A DNA stretch of 64,000 nt from Nakamurella panacisegetis (GCF_900104535.1 NZ_LT629710.1:558001-622000); one strand, 5' to 3'; shown: positions 18,537-28,501, counted from the first letter of the stretch. Translations and numbers: made by a program. Notes: generated from the sequence alone by a model not told the origin.

Positions 18537-19499
18537 GTGTCCGCGTCCGTCGGTGGTCGTTCATTCCCGACGGTGACGGTGGCCATGGCGACCTACCAAC
18601 GCGTCGACCGATTGGCGTCGGTGCTCCCGGCTCTGACCGAACAGGCGTCCCGGCTTGCCCCACCGGCGCGGATCGTGGTGGTCGACAACGACGCTGGCCG
18701 TTCTGCGGAGGATGCCATGAGTTCGTGGCTGGGTCCGTTGGTCCACTATGTATGCGAGCCGACACCGGGAATCGCGGCGGCCCGGAACCGGGCGATCGAC
18801 GAAGCCGTCGGATCCGATCTGCTCGTCTTCCTCGACGACGACGAGATGCCATGTTCGAACTGGCTGGTCGAACTGGTGTCGGCGTGGCAACGATGGGGAT
18901 GCGCGGCAGTGGCCGGTCCGGTCCACTCGCGATTCGCGACCACGCCGGAACCCTGGATCGTCGCCAGCGGAGTATTCGACCCGATCGATCGGGCCGACGG
19001 ACAGCGACTGGGCGGCGCGGCCAGCAACAACCTCCTGCTGGACCTGGGCCAGCTTCGTCGGACCGGTCTGCGCTTCGCGCCGGAATTCGGGCTGAGTGGC
19101 GGAAGCGACACCATGCTCACCCACGAGATGGTTCGCCGCGGCCTCGAGATTCGGTGGTGCGCTACGGCACGCGTGATCGAGGACGTTCCGAGCAGTCGGT
19201 TGAGCCGCAGATGGGTCCGGCGACGCACCGTGCGCACCAGCAACGACTGGAGCCGCGTCGCGATCGCGCTGGCCGACCGGCCCATCCGGGAGCGGGCCGA
19301 CCTGACGGCCCGGGCCGCCCTCCGGGCGGTCCAGGGACTCGCCCGACGGGTGAAGGGCACGCTGACCGGACAGGTGAGCGACCAGGCTCGGGGCGACCTG
19401 GCCCTGGCCAGTGCATGGGGCATGTTGATCGGTGCTTACGGCGTGACCAAGATCGAATACGGCCGCGACGCGCCTCGGGCGACGCCCCGGTCCCGGTGA
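18537..19499 (+). CDS. family 2 glycosyltransferase
   Basis: 320 residues, GT-A fold. TVTVAMATYQRVDRL at the start, VVVDNDAG, the CEPTPGIAAARNRAIDE helix and the metal-binding FLDDDE at about residue 100 mark a family 2 inverting transferase. GTG start preceded by a purine-rich AGGAGAAAGG. It is a paralogue of the gene at 36440-37387: both share the EPxPGIxAARNRAIDE and PEPWIVA motifs and the GGxDTxxxxE-like acceptor region. It transfers a sugar to the lipid-linked repeat unit; donor and acceptor are not known. Transcribed divergently from the autokinase. Confidence 0.9.
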   Translation: MSASVGGRSFPTVTVAMATYQRVDRLASVLPALTEQASRLAPPARIVVVDNDAGRSAEDAMSSWLGPLVHYVCEPTPGIAAARNRAIDEAVGSDLLVFLDDDEMPCSNWLVELVSAWQRWGCAAVAGPVHSRFATTPEPWIVASGVFDPIDRADGQRLGGAASNNLLLDLGQLRRTGLRFAPEFGLSGGSDTMLTHEMVRRGLEIRWCATARVIEDVPSSRLSRRWVRRRTVRTSNDWSRVAIALADRPIRERADLTARAALRAVQGLARRVKGTLTGQVSDQARGDLALASAWGMLIGAYGVTKIEYGRDAPRATPRSR

Positions 19500-19512
19500 T
19501 CATCCCCCATTC

Positions 19513-19544
19513 TTCCCGGCTCCCTGCGAAGTCGGAGCCGGGAA
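19513..19544 (+). terminator. hairpin after the family 2 glycosyltransferase gene
   Basis: Perfect 11-bp stem TTCCCGGCTCC / GGAGCCGGGAA with a 10-nt loop, 13 bp after the stop codon. No T-run follows, so it is a terminator candidate only. Confidence 0.5.
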
Positions 19545-19765
19545 CGACCGACCCTGGGGCGCTCTCTCAGCCGGGCTCCACCCGTGGCCCCGGCGATCGC
19601 GAGCACCCTGACCCATGGGGAGACGGCCGTTAGGATGGCCGAATCGGCCGGCCGCCCGTCCGGCGCACGCTTCTCGGTCGGGAGACGCCGATGCGACTTC
19701 CTAGCGCATATGGGTGTCGCTCGGCTGACGTGGGACCCGGCCCGACATGACGGAGGTTGATGACC

Positions 19766-21052
19766 ATGCTGCTCGCGGTGTGGGCGGCCTTCTGCCTCGG
19801 CTTGGCCGCCGTACTTCATCGTCGTCCGGCGGTATTGGCCATCCTGGCCCTGACGTTCTGGATGTTCGTTCCGGGAGTCGCCGGGCATTTGTTCACCGGG
19901 CGCTCCGAAGGCAGTCTGTCCTATCAGCCCGCGACCTGGCTCGTGCTGTTCGCCTGCGTCGTGCAGATGTTCCGTCATCCGAGTACGTTCTTCGCCGAGT
20001 TGGCCCGTCGTTACGTGACGTACCTGGCACTGCTGTTCGCGATCCTGGCCGCCGTGGTGATCACGCGGCTGGGCAGCCAACCCGCCGGCTCCGTGCTGGC
20101 GGTCGACCAGATGCTGGTCCCGGTGCTCATGTTCTGGCTGGTCGGGGCCGGGATCGCCGCTCGGCCGAGCGAGTTGATACTGCTGCGGAACTGGATCATC
20201 GGTCTCGCCGCCGTCCAGGCGGTGTTGGCCATCCTGCAGTACTTCGCCGGTTCGGTCATCTTCTACCGGTCGCAGTTCCTGACCGAGTACTGGTTCAATC
20301 CAGCCACCTGGGACCGCTGGATGGGGACGACCGATCATCCCTTGGTGTTGTCCCTGGTACTTTGCGGCGCCGTTCCGCTGATCGCCGGCCTCCGGCGGTC
20401 GGTGGTGCAGATCTCCCTGCTGAGCCTGCTGGCGGTGGCAACGTTGATCACTCAGTCGCGCACGGCCGCCGTCCTGGTCCCCGTTGGTCTGATCTACGTG
20501 ATGATCCGATCAAGGGCCGGCGCCTCGGCGAAGATCGTGGTCGGGTTGTCCATCGCGCTCGGTTCCTATCTGTTGGTCACGTCGCCCATCTTCGCCGGAC
20601 TGCAGAGCCGGCTGTTGGATGACACCGGATCGGCCGCCGCCCGGACTGCGGCCTGGACCTTCTTCACCGACAACTGGACCCAGTTCCTGTATTTCGGTGA
20701 CGGCATCACGACGAGTTATCGTGCCGCCCGCATCGGTGGCCTCGGGACGTCATTGGAGAGCGCCTACCTGATGTACGCCGTTGGGGTCGGGATAGTCGTC
20801 ACAACCATCTACTTCGGCACCCAATTGGTTCTCGTGTTCCGCTCGTTGTTCGCCCGGTGCGTTCGCGGGGCCTTCCTGGCCGGAGTGATGATGCTGATCA
20901 TCCCGGAGACGTTCAGTTCGCTCGGCGTCGAGACGGTGTCCGGACCACTGCTCTGGATGATCATGGCGTTGGTGGCGAACCCGGTCGCCGACACACTGCG
21001 ACCCGGACCGCAGCATCAGGTGGCCGCCGAGTCCGCGATGGTCTCGTCGTAG
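19766..21052 (+). CDS. O-antigen ligase/polymerase-like membrane protein (Wzy-like)
   Basis: About 428 residues with ten to twelve hydrophobic segments and a large extracytoplasmic loop around residues 170-200 (QFLTEYWFNPATWDRWMGTT). The TTDHPLVLSLVL and LITQSRTAA segments resemble the Wzy/WaaL family (O-antigen ligase domain). In the Wzx/Wzy pathway it would polymerise repeat units on the outer face of the membrane. GGAGG at 19752-19756 fits the ATG at 19766 (9 nt spacing); an ATG at 19760 or TTG at 19757 would be too close. The 3' end overlaps the convergent glycosyltransferase gene by 37 bp. Confidence 0.82.
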   Translation: MLLAVWAAFCLGLAAVLHRRPAVLAILALTFWMFVPGVAGHLFTGRSEGSLSYQPATWLVLFACVVQMFRHPSTFFAELARRYVTYLALLFAILAAVVITRLGSQPAGSVLAVDQMLVPVLMFWLVGAGIAARPSELILLRNWIIGLAAVQAVLAILQYFAGSVIFYRSQFLTEYWFNPATWDRWMGTTDHPLVLSLVLCGAVPLIAGLRRSVVQISLLSLLAVATLITQSRTAAVLVPVGLIYVMIRSRAGASAKIVVGLSIALGSYLLVTSPIFAGLQSRLLDDTGSAAARTAAWTFFTDNWTQFLYFGDGITTSYRAARIGGLGTSLESAYLMYAVGVGIVVTTIYFGTQLVLVFRSLFARCVRGAFLAGVMMLIIPETFSSLGVETVSGPLLWMIMALVANPVADTLRPGPQHQVAAESAMVSS

Positions 21053-22173
21053 ATGCGCTCCAGCTCGGCCGTCTGCTGACGGATGTCGAACGACCGGAGG
21101 ACTCGTTCGCGGCCGGCCCGGCCGAGCTGACGGGCCCGGTCGGTATCGGTCAACAGGGTCCGCAGTTGGCCGGACAGGCCGACGACATCCCCTTCCGGGA
21201 CCAACAAGCCGGTGATTCCGTTCGCGACCGATTCCACCACTCCCCCACTCGCGTAGGCCACGACCGGCGCGGAGTGGAGGGCCGCCTCCAGATAGACCGT
21301 CCCGAAGCCTTCAGTGGCACCGTCGTGGGTGATCGAGGGCCCACAGAACACCGCCGTGTGCTCGAGTTCGACGGCCACTTGTTCCGGCGACAGGCGGCCC
21401 AACCACTGCACGTTCACCCGCCTCCGGTCGGCCAATTGTCCTAGTTCTGCGCGCAGTTCACCCGTTCCGATCACCCGCACCGGTGTGGACGACCGAAGGT
21501 CGTCCGGCAGCGCGGCCACCGCCTCGATGAGGTGGCGGATTCCCTTCTGCTCACGGAGCCGGCCGACGAAGGTGATGCCCGATCGCCGGCTCCGGTCATC
21601 GAACTGCGGTCCCCGATCGGTGGGTACGCCGATGTGGTGGACGATCACCTTGGACTCGGGCGCGCCCAACTCGATCAGCCGCTCAGCGATGAACTCCGAT
21701 ACCGCGATCAACCGGGTGCACCCGGAGAACAGCCGGACGAGACCGGCCCGATATCGCCGCCCGGCCTCGTCCGTCCGGGCCGGCTCGCTGGTGGCGTCGA
21801 AGCCGTGAAAGGTAGCGACCAGGGGCAGCCGATTCCGCATGGCGATGGGGAGAACCCGGATGGCCCCTGGGCCGAAATGCGCGTGCAGGACCCGCACCTC
21901 GTGCCGGGCCAGCCAGCGGTCGTACGGGAACCGGTAGCCCAGGATCGCGTCGGCCCGATGCGCGGCCCGCGACAGCACTCGACGGTCGAAAGGGGCCAGA
22001 TCCGGGATGATCGGAAATCCGTCGGTCACCCGGCGCAGGCCAACGGTGATCGGGCGCCACCGGGCCAAGGCCGCGATCTGGTCCACGATGAAGGTCTCCG
22101 AGGCCGGCAACCAGTCGGTGCGCCAGATCGCGACCGCGGGCCGGTCGGACCCGGTGGCAGCGGCCGCCGTCAC
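21016..22173 (-). CDS. family 4 glycosyltransferase
   Basis: 385 residues, GT-B fold. The N-terminal domain has PASETFIVDQIAAL and HAHFGPGAIRVLP. The C-terminal domain begins FVGRLREQKGIRHLIEA and has the EGFGTVYLEAALHSAPVVAYASGGVVE nucleotide-sugar motif (EX7E-like), typical of retaining GT4 enzymes acting on surface polysaccharides. The true start is the GTG at 22173, which overlaps the flippase stop as GTGA; the frame is open far upstream but that is the antisense-like extension inside the flippase gene. Translationally coupled to the flippase. Confidence 0.9.
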   Translation of the reverse strand: MTAAAATGSDRPAVAIWRTDWLPASETFIVDQIAALARWRPITVGLRRVTDGFPIIPDLAPFDRRVLSRAAHRADAILGYRFPYDRWLARHEVRVLHAHFGPGAIRVLPIAMRNRLPLVATFHGFDATSEPARTDEAGRRYRAGLVRLFSGCTRLIAVSEFIAERLIELGAPESKVIVHHIGVPTDRGPQFDDRSRRSGITFVGRLREQKGIRHLIEAVAALPDDLRSSTPVRVIGTGELRAELGQLADRRRVNVQWLGRLSPEQVAVELEHTAVFCGPSITHDGATEGFGTVYLEAALHSAPVVAYASGGVVESVANGITGLLVPEGDVVGLSGQLRTLLTDTDRARQLGRAGRERVLRSFDIRQQTAELERIYDETIADSAAT

Positions 22174-23801
22174 GGCCGGCCCCGACCCGTGGCGCGCTGG
22201 ACGAAGTCGGCCATCAGCCGCAGGTCGGCCCGCTCCGTACTGGAGACCACGGCCAACCCGACCACGTATCCGGCCGCCGCCAGCGCCCCCAGCACCAACC
22301 GCAGAACCGCCGGAACGGGCAGCATCGATCCGGCCAGGGCGATCAGGCCGGCCGGGACACAGACGAGCAGCACGCTCCGCAGGGCGCGGCGCAACAACGG
22401 CCGGTAGTCGATCCCGGCCGACCGGCCCATCCACCACAGCGATGCGGCCCATTCGACCATGAACGCGAATGAATGTCCGGCAGCGACACCGACTGCGCCC
22501 CAAGGTAATCCGGCCAGGATCGAGATGATCATGAACGGGCGGGCCAGCAAGTAGAATCTCAACTGCGATCCGGTCAGACCTTTCGACAGGGTGATCCAGT
22601 ACGTGGTCTGAGCCAGCCCCCGGAAGATGCCGCCGATGGCCAGCAACGCGAAGATCGGCGCGACGCCGGACCAGGCCGCGCCGAAGAGCACGGCGACCAG
22701 CGGGCCCGAGAGCCCGGCCGCCACCGCGAAGGACAACCCGAACCCGTAGCAGCACAGCAGCTGGGCCCGCCGCACATACCGCAGATAGGTCTCGTCGTCG
22801 TCCTGCACTCGTGACAGGACCGGAAGCACGACCCGCAGCAGGGCGTTGCTCACCTGGGACAACGGCACCATCAACAGTTGGTAGCCCCGGCTGTAGAGGC
22901 CGACCGGCCCTGCGCCCCAGACCGACCCGAGCGCGACGGTGTCGACATTGTTGGTGGCGTAGCCCATCACCTGCATTCCCAGCAGACCGGCCCCGAACTT
23001 GAAGAATCGCCGCAGCGAGATTCCGCGGTGCGGCCAGCCCGGCCGCCAACGACACGACACGACATTGATGGCGCAGGTGGCGACGACAAAGACGATCTGC
23101 TGGATGACGATCGACCAGAATCCGAAGCCCAGGACCGCCGACAGGATGCCGGCTCCGATCCCGAGGGCCTGCGCGCCGACGTCGGTGACGGCCAAGGCCC
23201 GGAACCGAAGGCTGCGTGAGAGTTCGGCGCGGAACTGGGTGTTGGCCCCGCTGACCACGAACAACCACGAGAGGGCCAGGGTGACCCCCGTCAGCTCCGG
23301 TCGGGAGTAGATGGCCGCGATCAGCGGACTGCAGGCCGCCGCCACGGCCGCGCAGGCCGTGCCGATTCCGAGGTTGGCCCAGAACAGATTGGTTCGCTCA
23401 CCGTCGGACAGCTCCTTGGCCTGGATGGCCGCCGAAGACAGACCGAAGTCTCGGATGATCTCGGCCACCCCGAGGATCGCCGTGACCATGGCCACCAACC
23501 CGAAATCGCTCGGGGTGAGCAACCGGGACAGGACCACCAGCGCGATGATCTGCAGGACGAACCGCAAGCCCTGCGACACCAATGTGATCCCGGCCCCGCT
23601 GGCCGCGGCCCGGCCCAACGACGGCGACCCGGTGTCCGGATCGCCCATCGGCGGTTCGACCGGCGCCGGCCCGGCCGCATCAATAGGAGTGACCTCCGGT
23701 CCGAGAGGGTCAGCCGAGGTCGCGGGTGCCGAGACCGACTCGGTACTCCGGTCGGCCACACGATGCCGGCCGCGGTCCAAGGGTTCGCTCGCCGGCGTCA
23801 A
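22170..23801 (-). CDS. polysaccharide repeat-unit flippase (Wzx, MOP superfamily)
   Basis: 543 residues with about 12-14 membrane segments after a 65-residue Pro/Ala-rich cytoplasmic N-terminus. The core begins ASGAGITLVSQGLRFVLQII and has LLTPSDFGLVAMV, both typical of the Polysacc_synt_3/WzxC group. It would flip undecaprenyl-linked repeat units across the membrane. The start is TTG, overlapping the stop of the LamG/PKD gene (TTGA), and the stop overlaps the next glycosyltransferase start (GTGA), so three genes are read as one coupled unit. A later in-frame start inside the N-terminal extension is possible. Confidence 0.9.
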   Translation of the reverse strand: MTPASEPLDRGRHRVADRSTESVSAPATSADPLGPEVTPIDAAGPAPVEPPMGDPDTGSPSLGRAAASGAGITLVSQGLRFVLQIIALVVLSRLLTPSDFGLVAMVTAILGVAEIIRDFGLSSAAIQAKELSDGERTNLFWANLGIGTACAAVAAACSPLIAAIYSRPELTGVTLALSWLFVVSGANTQFRAELSRSLRFRALAVTDVGAQALGIGAGILSAVLGFGFWSIVIQQIVFVVATCAINVVSCRWRPGWPHRGISLRRFFKFGAGLLGMQVMGYATNNVDTVALGSVWGAGPVGLYSRGYQLLMVPLSQVSNALLRVVLPVLSRVQDDDETYLRYVRRAQLLCCYGFGLSFAVAAGLSGPLVAVLFGAAWSGVAPIFALLAIGGIFRGLAQTTYWITLSKGLTGSQLRFYLLARPFMIISILAGLPWGAVGVAAGHSFAFMVEWAASLWWMGRSAGIDYRPLLRRALRSVLLVCVPAGLIALAGSMLPVPAVLRLVLGALAAAGYVVGLAVVSSTERADLRLMADFVQRATGRGRP

Positions 23802-26800
23802 CGGTCGGACGAGATAACCCCGACGTTGTCAAAGGACGCCGTCAGAGGTGCGTTGGTCGCCGTCGATCCCAGATAGGTCCAGAGCCCGACCCCGCCCGAT
23901 GCCTGCAGGGCCGCCGTCGTATCGACACTGCTGACCTGAGCCACCGCCGGTTCGCTGGCGCCGACAGCCCAGATCCGGCCGGACAGAGTCGTGCCGGTGG
24001 CGTCGGTGGTGGTCTGAACGCGCATGCGCAGGACCGTACTCTGCGTGTAGGTCAGCCCGGCGACCGTCACCGTCTTGAGTGTGGTTTCGACGCCGCCGAC
24101 GACTCGCACCGTGGAGAGTTGAACGCTGCCGTTCGGATCGAGGCGCGCCTTGATCCGGTAGTTGGACGTACTGATCCGGCGCACGTCCTGGGCGACGTAG
24201 ACGGCGGCTCCGGCCAGCGTCTTGTCGAAGGACACGTTGCTGACCAGATCGACGTCCTTGACCGAGATCCCGTTGAGATATGCGGCCAGCGCCGCCCCCG
24301 CCGTGCTGAGGCTCATCGAACCCCGTCCGCCGGCGACCGCGAACCGAGAGGCCGTCCCGGACAACGTCCAGGCCCCGCCGGTGTCCGCGCTGCCCCAACC
24401 GTTGCTCACGGTCCGGCCGAACGTGTCGGTGCCGACGACGGTGGTGGGCAGTACGGCGGTAACCGGCGTCGAACGGCTGGCACTGCCGCCGCGATCGTCC
24501 GTGACCGTCAGCGTCACCTGATAGGTGCCGGCCGCGCTGTAGACGTGGGTCGCGCTCACGCCGGAGTCGGCTGGGGTGTTGTCACCCCAGTTCCAGGAGT
24601 ACGTGCTGATGGAACCATCCGGGTCGGTCGAGGCCGAGGCATCGACCGCCAGCGACAGGTTGGTGATGGTGGGGGTGAACGCGGCGTTCGGTAGTTGATT
24701 GGCTGCGAGCACAGTGACGTCGTGAGTCACGGTGCCGGTGGCCTGCTGGTTGTCGGTGACCGTGAGGGTGATCGAGTAGGTCCCCGACTGGGCGTAGGTG
24801 TGGCTGGCCGTCGCGCCCGCGCTGTTCGGCGAGTTGTCACCCCAGTTCCAGTCGTAGGACGCGACGGTGCCGTCGGCATCGACCGACTGAGTTCCGTCGA
24901 CGGCCACGACCAGGTCCGAAGCCTGGGAGGTGAAGGCCGCGACCGGCGCCTGGTTCGGAGCGACGGTGATCGACTGGGTGGTCGTCGCCGAACCGCCCCA
25001 ATTGTCTGTGACCGTCAGGCTGACGGCGTAGGTACCGGCCGCGGCGTATGCGTGCGAGGCGGTGGCGCCCGAGCCGGCCGTCGAATTGTCACCCCAGTTC
25101 CAGAGGTAGGCGGCGACGGATCCATCCGGATCAGCGGACGACGAACCGTCGACGGTGATCGTGAGGCCGTTCCTCACCGACGTGAAGGCAGCGGTGGGCA
25201 GCTGGTTCGCCGCCGCCGCAATTGTCTTGGTCGAGGACCCGAGGGCGCCCTTGTCATCGGTCACAGTCAGGGTGACCTGGTAGTTGCCCGGGCTCGCATA
25301 CACATGCGTCGGCGTCGCGCCGGTTCCGGCCGCCGTTCCGTCACCCCAGTTCCACGAGTAGGACGCGACGGTTCCATCGGGATCGGTCGAAGCCGACCCG
25401 TCGAACGCGATGGACAGGGCCGTGGCCGTCGACGTGAAGCGGGCCGTCGGCGCCTGGTTCGGCGCCACGCCAGAACCGAGCGTGTAGTGCGCAGCCACCT
25501 GGGCCGGGCTCAGGGCCGAGTAGTAGATCGCAGGTTCGTCGACCGTGCCGTTCAGGAATCGACTGGTCGACCCCGCGGTCGAGTCCCCGCCCACCCGCCA
25601 GTAGCCGGTGGTCACCAACGGGGTCATGGCGGATCCGGCGACAACCAGGGCCCCGTCTACGTACACATTCCGGCCCGTACTGTCACTGCTCGCGACCACG
25701 TGGTGCCAGGCCCCGTCGTTGTACGGCTTAGGGGTGACCAGCTTGGCCGTTCCGACCAGGAAGTTGAGTCTCCCGTCGTTGGAGGCGAACACCTCTCGGT
25801 CGTAGGAGGTCGATGTACCGGTCTGCGAGTTGCCGAAGCCGATGATCTCGCCACCAGCCGTACTGGTCGTCTTGAACCAGGCCTCCGCGCTGAAGTTGAC
25901 CGGGTTGATCACCGCGCCCTGACTGCTGACGAAAGCGTTGCTGCCGTTCAGCTTGACCGCCTTGTCGGCGCTGTTGGCGATGGCGCCGGGCTGATTCAGG
26001 GTGAACCCGCCTCGGTACGTGCCCGGCTTGTTGGCGAAGATGCCCGAATCTGCGGCGACGGTGCCCGACGTCTCACCGAGCCGCCAATAGGTCTCGGCTC
26101 CATCGTTGAAGACGGCCGCCGCGTAGGGGTCGGTCGGCGCCGCCGGGATCGACTTGCCACCGGCCACGGCGTGGGCCGCGATCTGCTGCGCGGTCAAGGT
26201 TCGTGGATACACCGCGGCCTCGTCGATACCGGCGCTCAGATAATTGCTGGTCGGCTTGTTCGGCCATCCGGTGAGATTGTCGCCGCCGATGCGCCAGTAG
26301 CCGGCGGATGCCGAAGCCGAGTTCAACGCGGAGTTGCGAGCGACTCGGATACCGTCGACGTACAGGCTGCTGCCGTCGCCGCCCAAGGTGGCGACGACGT
26401 GGTGCCAGACGCCGTCCCGATAGGTACTCACCGAGGAAATCGCTTGCGGGGTACCGTTGTTCACCCCGAACAGGATGCGGCCCGAGTTGTCCATGTACAG
26501 GACCCGGTCGGTGACGGTCGAGGTTCCGGTGGCGGCATTGCCGAGCGCCAGGATGGCACCGCCGCTCGATGACGTGGTCTTCACCCAGGCTTCCAGGGTG
26601 AGCGGATCGTTGGCCCCGACGGCGGACGCGGGAGCGGCGCCGTACCCGGTACTCGAACCGCTGAAGGTGGTAGCCCGGTCGGAGTCGCCGGCGATCGCCC
26701 CGACCGTCCCACGGGTGAGCCCGGTCGAGGTGGCGGCGTCGGCCGAGCCGGCCCAGTCGTAGAGGGTCTTGCCGCTGGCCTCGTCGAGGCGCCAGAAGCC

Positions 26801-28501
26801 GGTCGGTTGATCGGCCAGTACGAGTTGCGCGTACGGGCTTGCCGCCGCGTTGGTGGTCATCGATATCGGATCGCTGACCACGGTGTTCCCGTCCCGATCC
26901 TTGACCGCGACGGCATAGGAGTGAGTCGAGGACGGGGCGAGGTCGTGTCCGGGATCGGCCAGAGTGACCACCGGCAGGTTCCAGAACTGGGAGGTTACGA
27001 CCTTGGTTCCGATCGGGTGAGCCGTGTCGCCGTCGCGGATCAGGGAGTAGGTCAGGTCGGAGTCGTCACGGTCCCAGTTGGCTCCGATGGTGACGCGAGT
27101 CCCCTGACCGACCGCCGTGGCCGCCGTGGGCAGGAAGTCCGCCCCGCTGAGCCTCGGTCCCTGCTTGTTGGGAGCCTTGGCCGGGACGGCGAATCGCACC
27201 AAGCCCTGTTGGGGATTGTTGTTGACGGCAGGAAACTCCCCGCCCTGAATGACGTACTCTCCGTTGCCGGTCACGGTCCAGGCGGCCTGGGACTGGCCGG
27301 TGAAGGTGCCCGACTGCAGTGTCGGGAACCAGTTCAGCATGGTCGGGCTCGGGGTTCCGGCCCAATCCTTGTAGCCGCTCTGCTTGTTGGTCAGGAGCGT
27401 CCCGGTCGCGTTGTGGGTGAAGGCCAACGTGCGCTGCCACTCGGAGGAAAGCTGGTTGAACCCTCCGACGTTGAGGCAGTAGTGGGCGTGACCGACGACG
27501 TAGGCCACTTTGCCGTCGGAGTAGGACGAATAGGAATCGCCGTGGCAGTCCTCGAGCCAGATGATCGACCCGGTGGCCGGATCGAGGGAGGCCATGCCTT
27601 CGAAATTGTGGGTGCCGCCATAGGTGTACGCCGTCACGTACATGGCTGAACCGTCGGTGGTGACACTCGTCATCGCCGAGGACGTACCGCCGACCACGAT
27701 GGCGGCACTGGCCGCCCAGGGCAGCGAGGTGCCATTGACCGGGTCGAGAGCGGCCGAACCATTGGCGACCGAACCGTTCATGTTGACGAAGGCCCCGGCA
27801 ACGATCAACTTGGAGGTGTCAGGGGTCAGCGCCATGCTCCACACGGCCAGATCGGCCTGCGGGGCCCAACTGGTCAACGCACCGTCGCTGGTCCGGATCG
27901 CCGCCAGCCGGATGCGCCAGAGCCCGTTGACCTGCGTGAAATCGCCGCCGGCATAGACCGTGGTGGTGGTGACCACGAGACTGTTCACGATGTGGTTCAT
28001 GCTGGGGGCGAAGTTGGCGATCAGATCTCCGGACGTGGTGTCGAACGCCGCGATCCTGGACCTCGGTTGACCGTTCACCGTGGTGAAGTCGCCCCCGATG
28101 TAGAGACGACTTCCGTCTGGGGACAGGGCAACGGCTTTGACCTGGCCGTTGAGGACCGGGGCAAAGGTCGGATCCAGCACTCCCGTGGACAGGGTGTAGG
28201 CGAGCAGGTTGGTCCGGGGCACCGTTCCCACCCCGGGCGCCGCACCATAGGGACGAGCGGTCGTGAAGTCGCCTCCGACGAAGACCCGATTGCCGAGAAT
28301 GACCTGGGACCAGGCCACGCCATCGATCTGGGTGGTCGGCAGGGCGTCCGCGGTGACCATGGTCGCCGTCCGGTCGGCCACCGGGGCCGGAGCCGCCGAG
28401 ACAGCCGGCGCCATGACGACCGGAAGAGTCAACGCGGCGCCGGCGAGGGCGACCGCCGACATCGCCGACGTGACCCGCCGCCGCATTGTGACGACACTCA
28501 T
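23798..28501 (-). CDS. giant secreted propeller/LamG/PKD protein, paralogue 1
   Basis: 1567 residues from ATG 28501 (AGGAG about 7 nt upstream). A Sec signal peptide (about 1-37) is followed by a repeat domain of beta-propeller type (about 45-470, with PDGSRLYIGGDFTTVNG-type repeats and a WLEDCHGDSYSSY / HAHYCLNVGG cysteine pair), a fibronectin-like segment (about 475-550), two LamG/concanavalin-like domains (about 557-785 and 792-1010) and four divergent PKD domains (about 1017-1350, each with WNWGD). It ends in a ~200-residue module beginning DTFGRTVSNGWGSADTGGAW. No membrane anchor or sorting signal. Same architecture and spacing as the gene at 28633-33342, so the two are tandem duplicates. 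It shares a TTGA overlap with the flippase gene. A carbohydrate-binding surface or matrix role is inferred. Confidence 0.88.
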   Translation of the reverse strand: MSVVTMRRRVTSAMSAVALAGAALTLPVVMAPAVSAAPAPVADRTATMVTADALPTTQIDGVAWSQVILGNRVFVGGDFTTARPYGAAPGVGTVPRTNLLAYTLSTGVLDPTFAPVLNGQVKAVALSPDGSRLYIGGDFTTVNGQPRSRIAAFDTTSGDLIANFAPSMNHIVNSLVVTTTTVYAGGDFTQVNGLWRIRLAAIRTSDGALTSWAPQADLAVWSMALTPDTSKLIVAGAFVNMNGSVANGSAALDPVNGTSLPWAASAAIVVGGTSSAMTSVTTDGSAMYVTAYTYGGTHNFEGMASLDPATGSIIWLEDCHGDSYSSYSDGKVAYVVGHAHYCLNVGGFNQLSSEWQRTLAFTHNATGTLLTNKQSGYKDWAGTPSPTMLNWFPTLQSGTFTGQSQAAWTVTGNGEYVIQGGEFPAVNNNPQQGLVRFAVPAKAPNKQGPRLSGADFLPTAATAVGQGTRVTIGANWDRDDSDLTYSLIRDGDTAHPIGTKVVTSQFWNLPVVTLADPGHDLAPSSTHSYAVAVKDRDGNTVVSDPISMTTNAAASPYAQLVLADQPTGFWRLDEASGKTLYDWAGSADAATSTGLTRGTVGAIAGDSDRATTFSGSSTGYGAAPASAVGANDPLTLEAWVKTTSSSGGAILALGNAATGTSTVTDRVLYMDNSGRILFGVNNGTPQAISSVSTYRDGVWHHVVATLGGDGSSLYVDGIRVARNSALNSASASAGYWRIGGDNLTGWPNKPTSNYLSAGIDEAAVYPRTLTAQQIAAHAVAGGKSIPAAPTDPYAAAVFNDGAETYWRLGETSGTVAADSGIFANKPGTYRGGFTLNQPGAIANSADKAVKLNGSNAFVSSQGAVINPVNFSAEAWFKTTSTAGGEIIGFGNSQTGTSTSYDREVFASNDGRLNFLVGTAKLVTPKPYNDGAWHHVVASSDSTGRNVYVDGALVVAGSAMTPLVTTGYWRVGGDSTAGSTSRFLNGTVDEPAIYYSALSPAQVAAHYTLGSGVAPNQAPTARFTSTATALSIAFDGSASTDPDGTVASYSWNWGDGTAAGTGATPTHVYASPGNYQVTLTVTDDKGALGSSTKTIAAAANQLPTAAFTSVRNGLTITVDGSSSADPDGSVAAYLWNWGDNSTAGSGATASHAYAAAGTYAVSLTVTDNWGGSATTTQSITVAPNQAPVAAFTSQASDLVVAVDGTQSVDADGTVASYDWNWGDNSPNSAGATASHTYAQSGTYSITLTVTDNQQATGTVTHDVTVLAANQLPNAAFTPTITNLSLAVDASASTDPDGSISTYSWNWGDNTPADSGVSATHVYSAAGTYQVTLTVTDDRGGSASRSTPVTAVLPTTVVGTDTFGRTVSNGWGSADTGGAWTLSGTASRFAVAGGRGSMSLSTAGAALAAYLNGISVKDVDLVSNVSFDKTLAGAAVYVAQDVRRISTSNYRIKARLDPNGSVQLSTVRVVGGVETTLKTVTVAGLTYTQSTVLRMRVQTTTDATGTTLSGRIWAVGASEPAVAQVSSVDTTAALQASGGVGLWTYLGSTATNAPLTASFDNVGVISSDR

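Noticed and set aside
18322-18852. upstream extension of the tyrosine autokinase frame
   Set aside because: The extension is Arg/Pro/Ser-rich without similarity and runs through the divergent promoter region and glycosyltransferase start; the family start at 18321 is normal.
22174-23268. upstream extension of the family 4 glycosyltransferase frame
   Set aside because: It lies entirely inside the flippase gene in another frame; the GTGA overlap at 22170-22173 gives a natural start with the right protein length.
24695-26572. 625-codon open frame on the plus strand opposite the first giant gene
   Set aside because: Its repeats merely mirror the PKD and LamG repeats of the sense strand.
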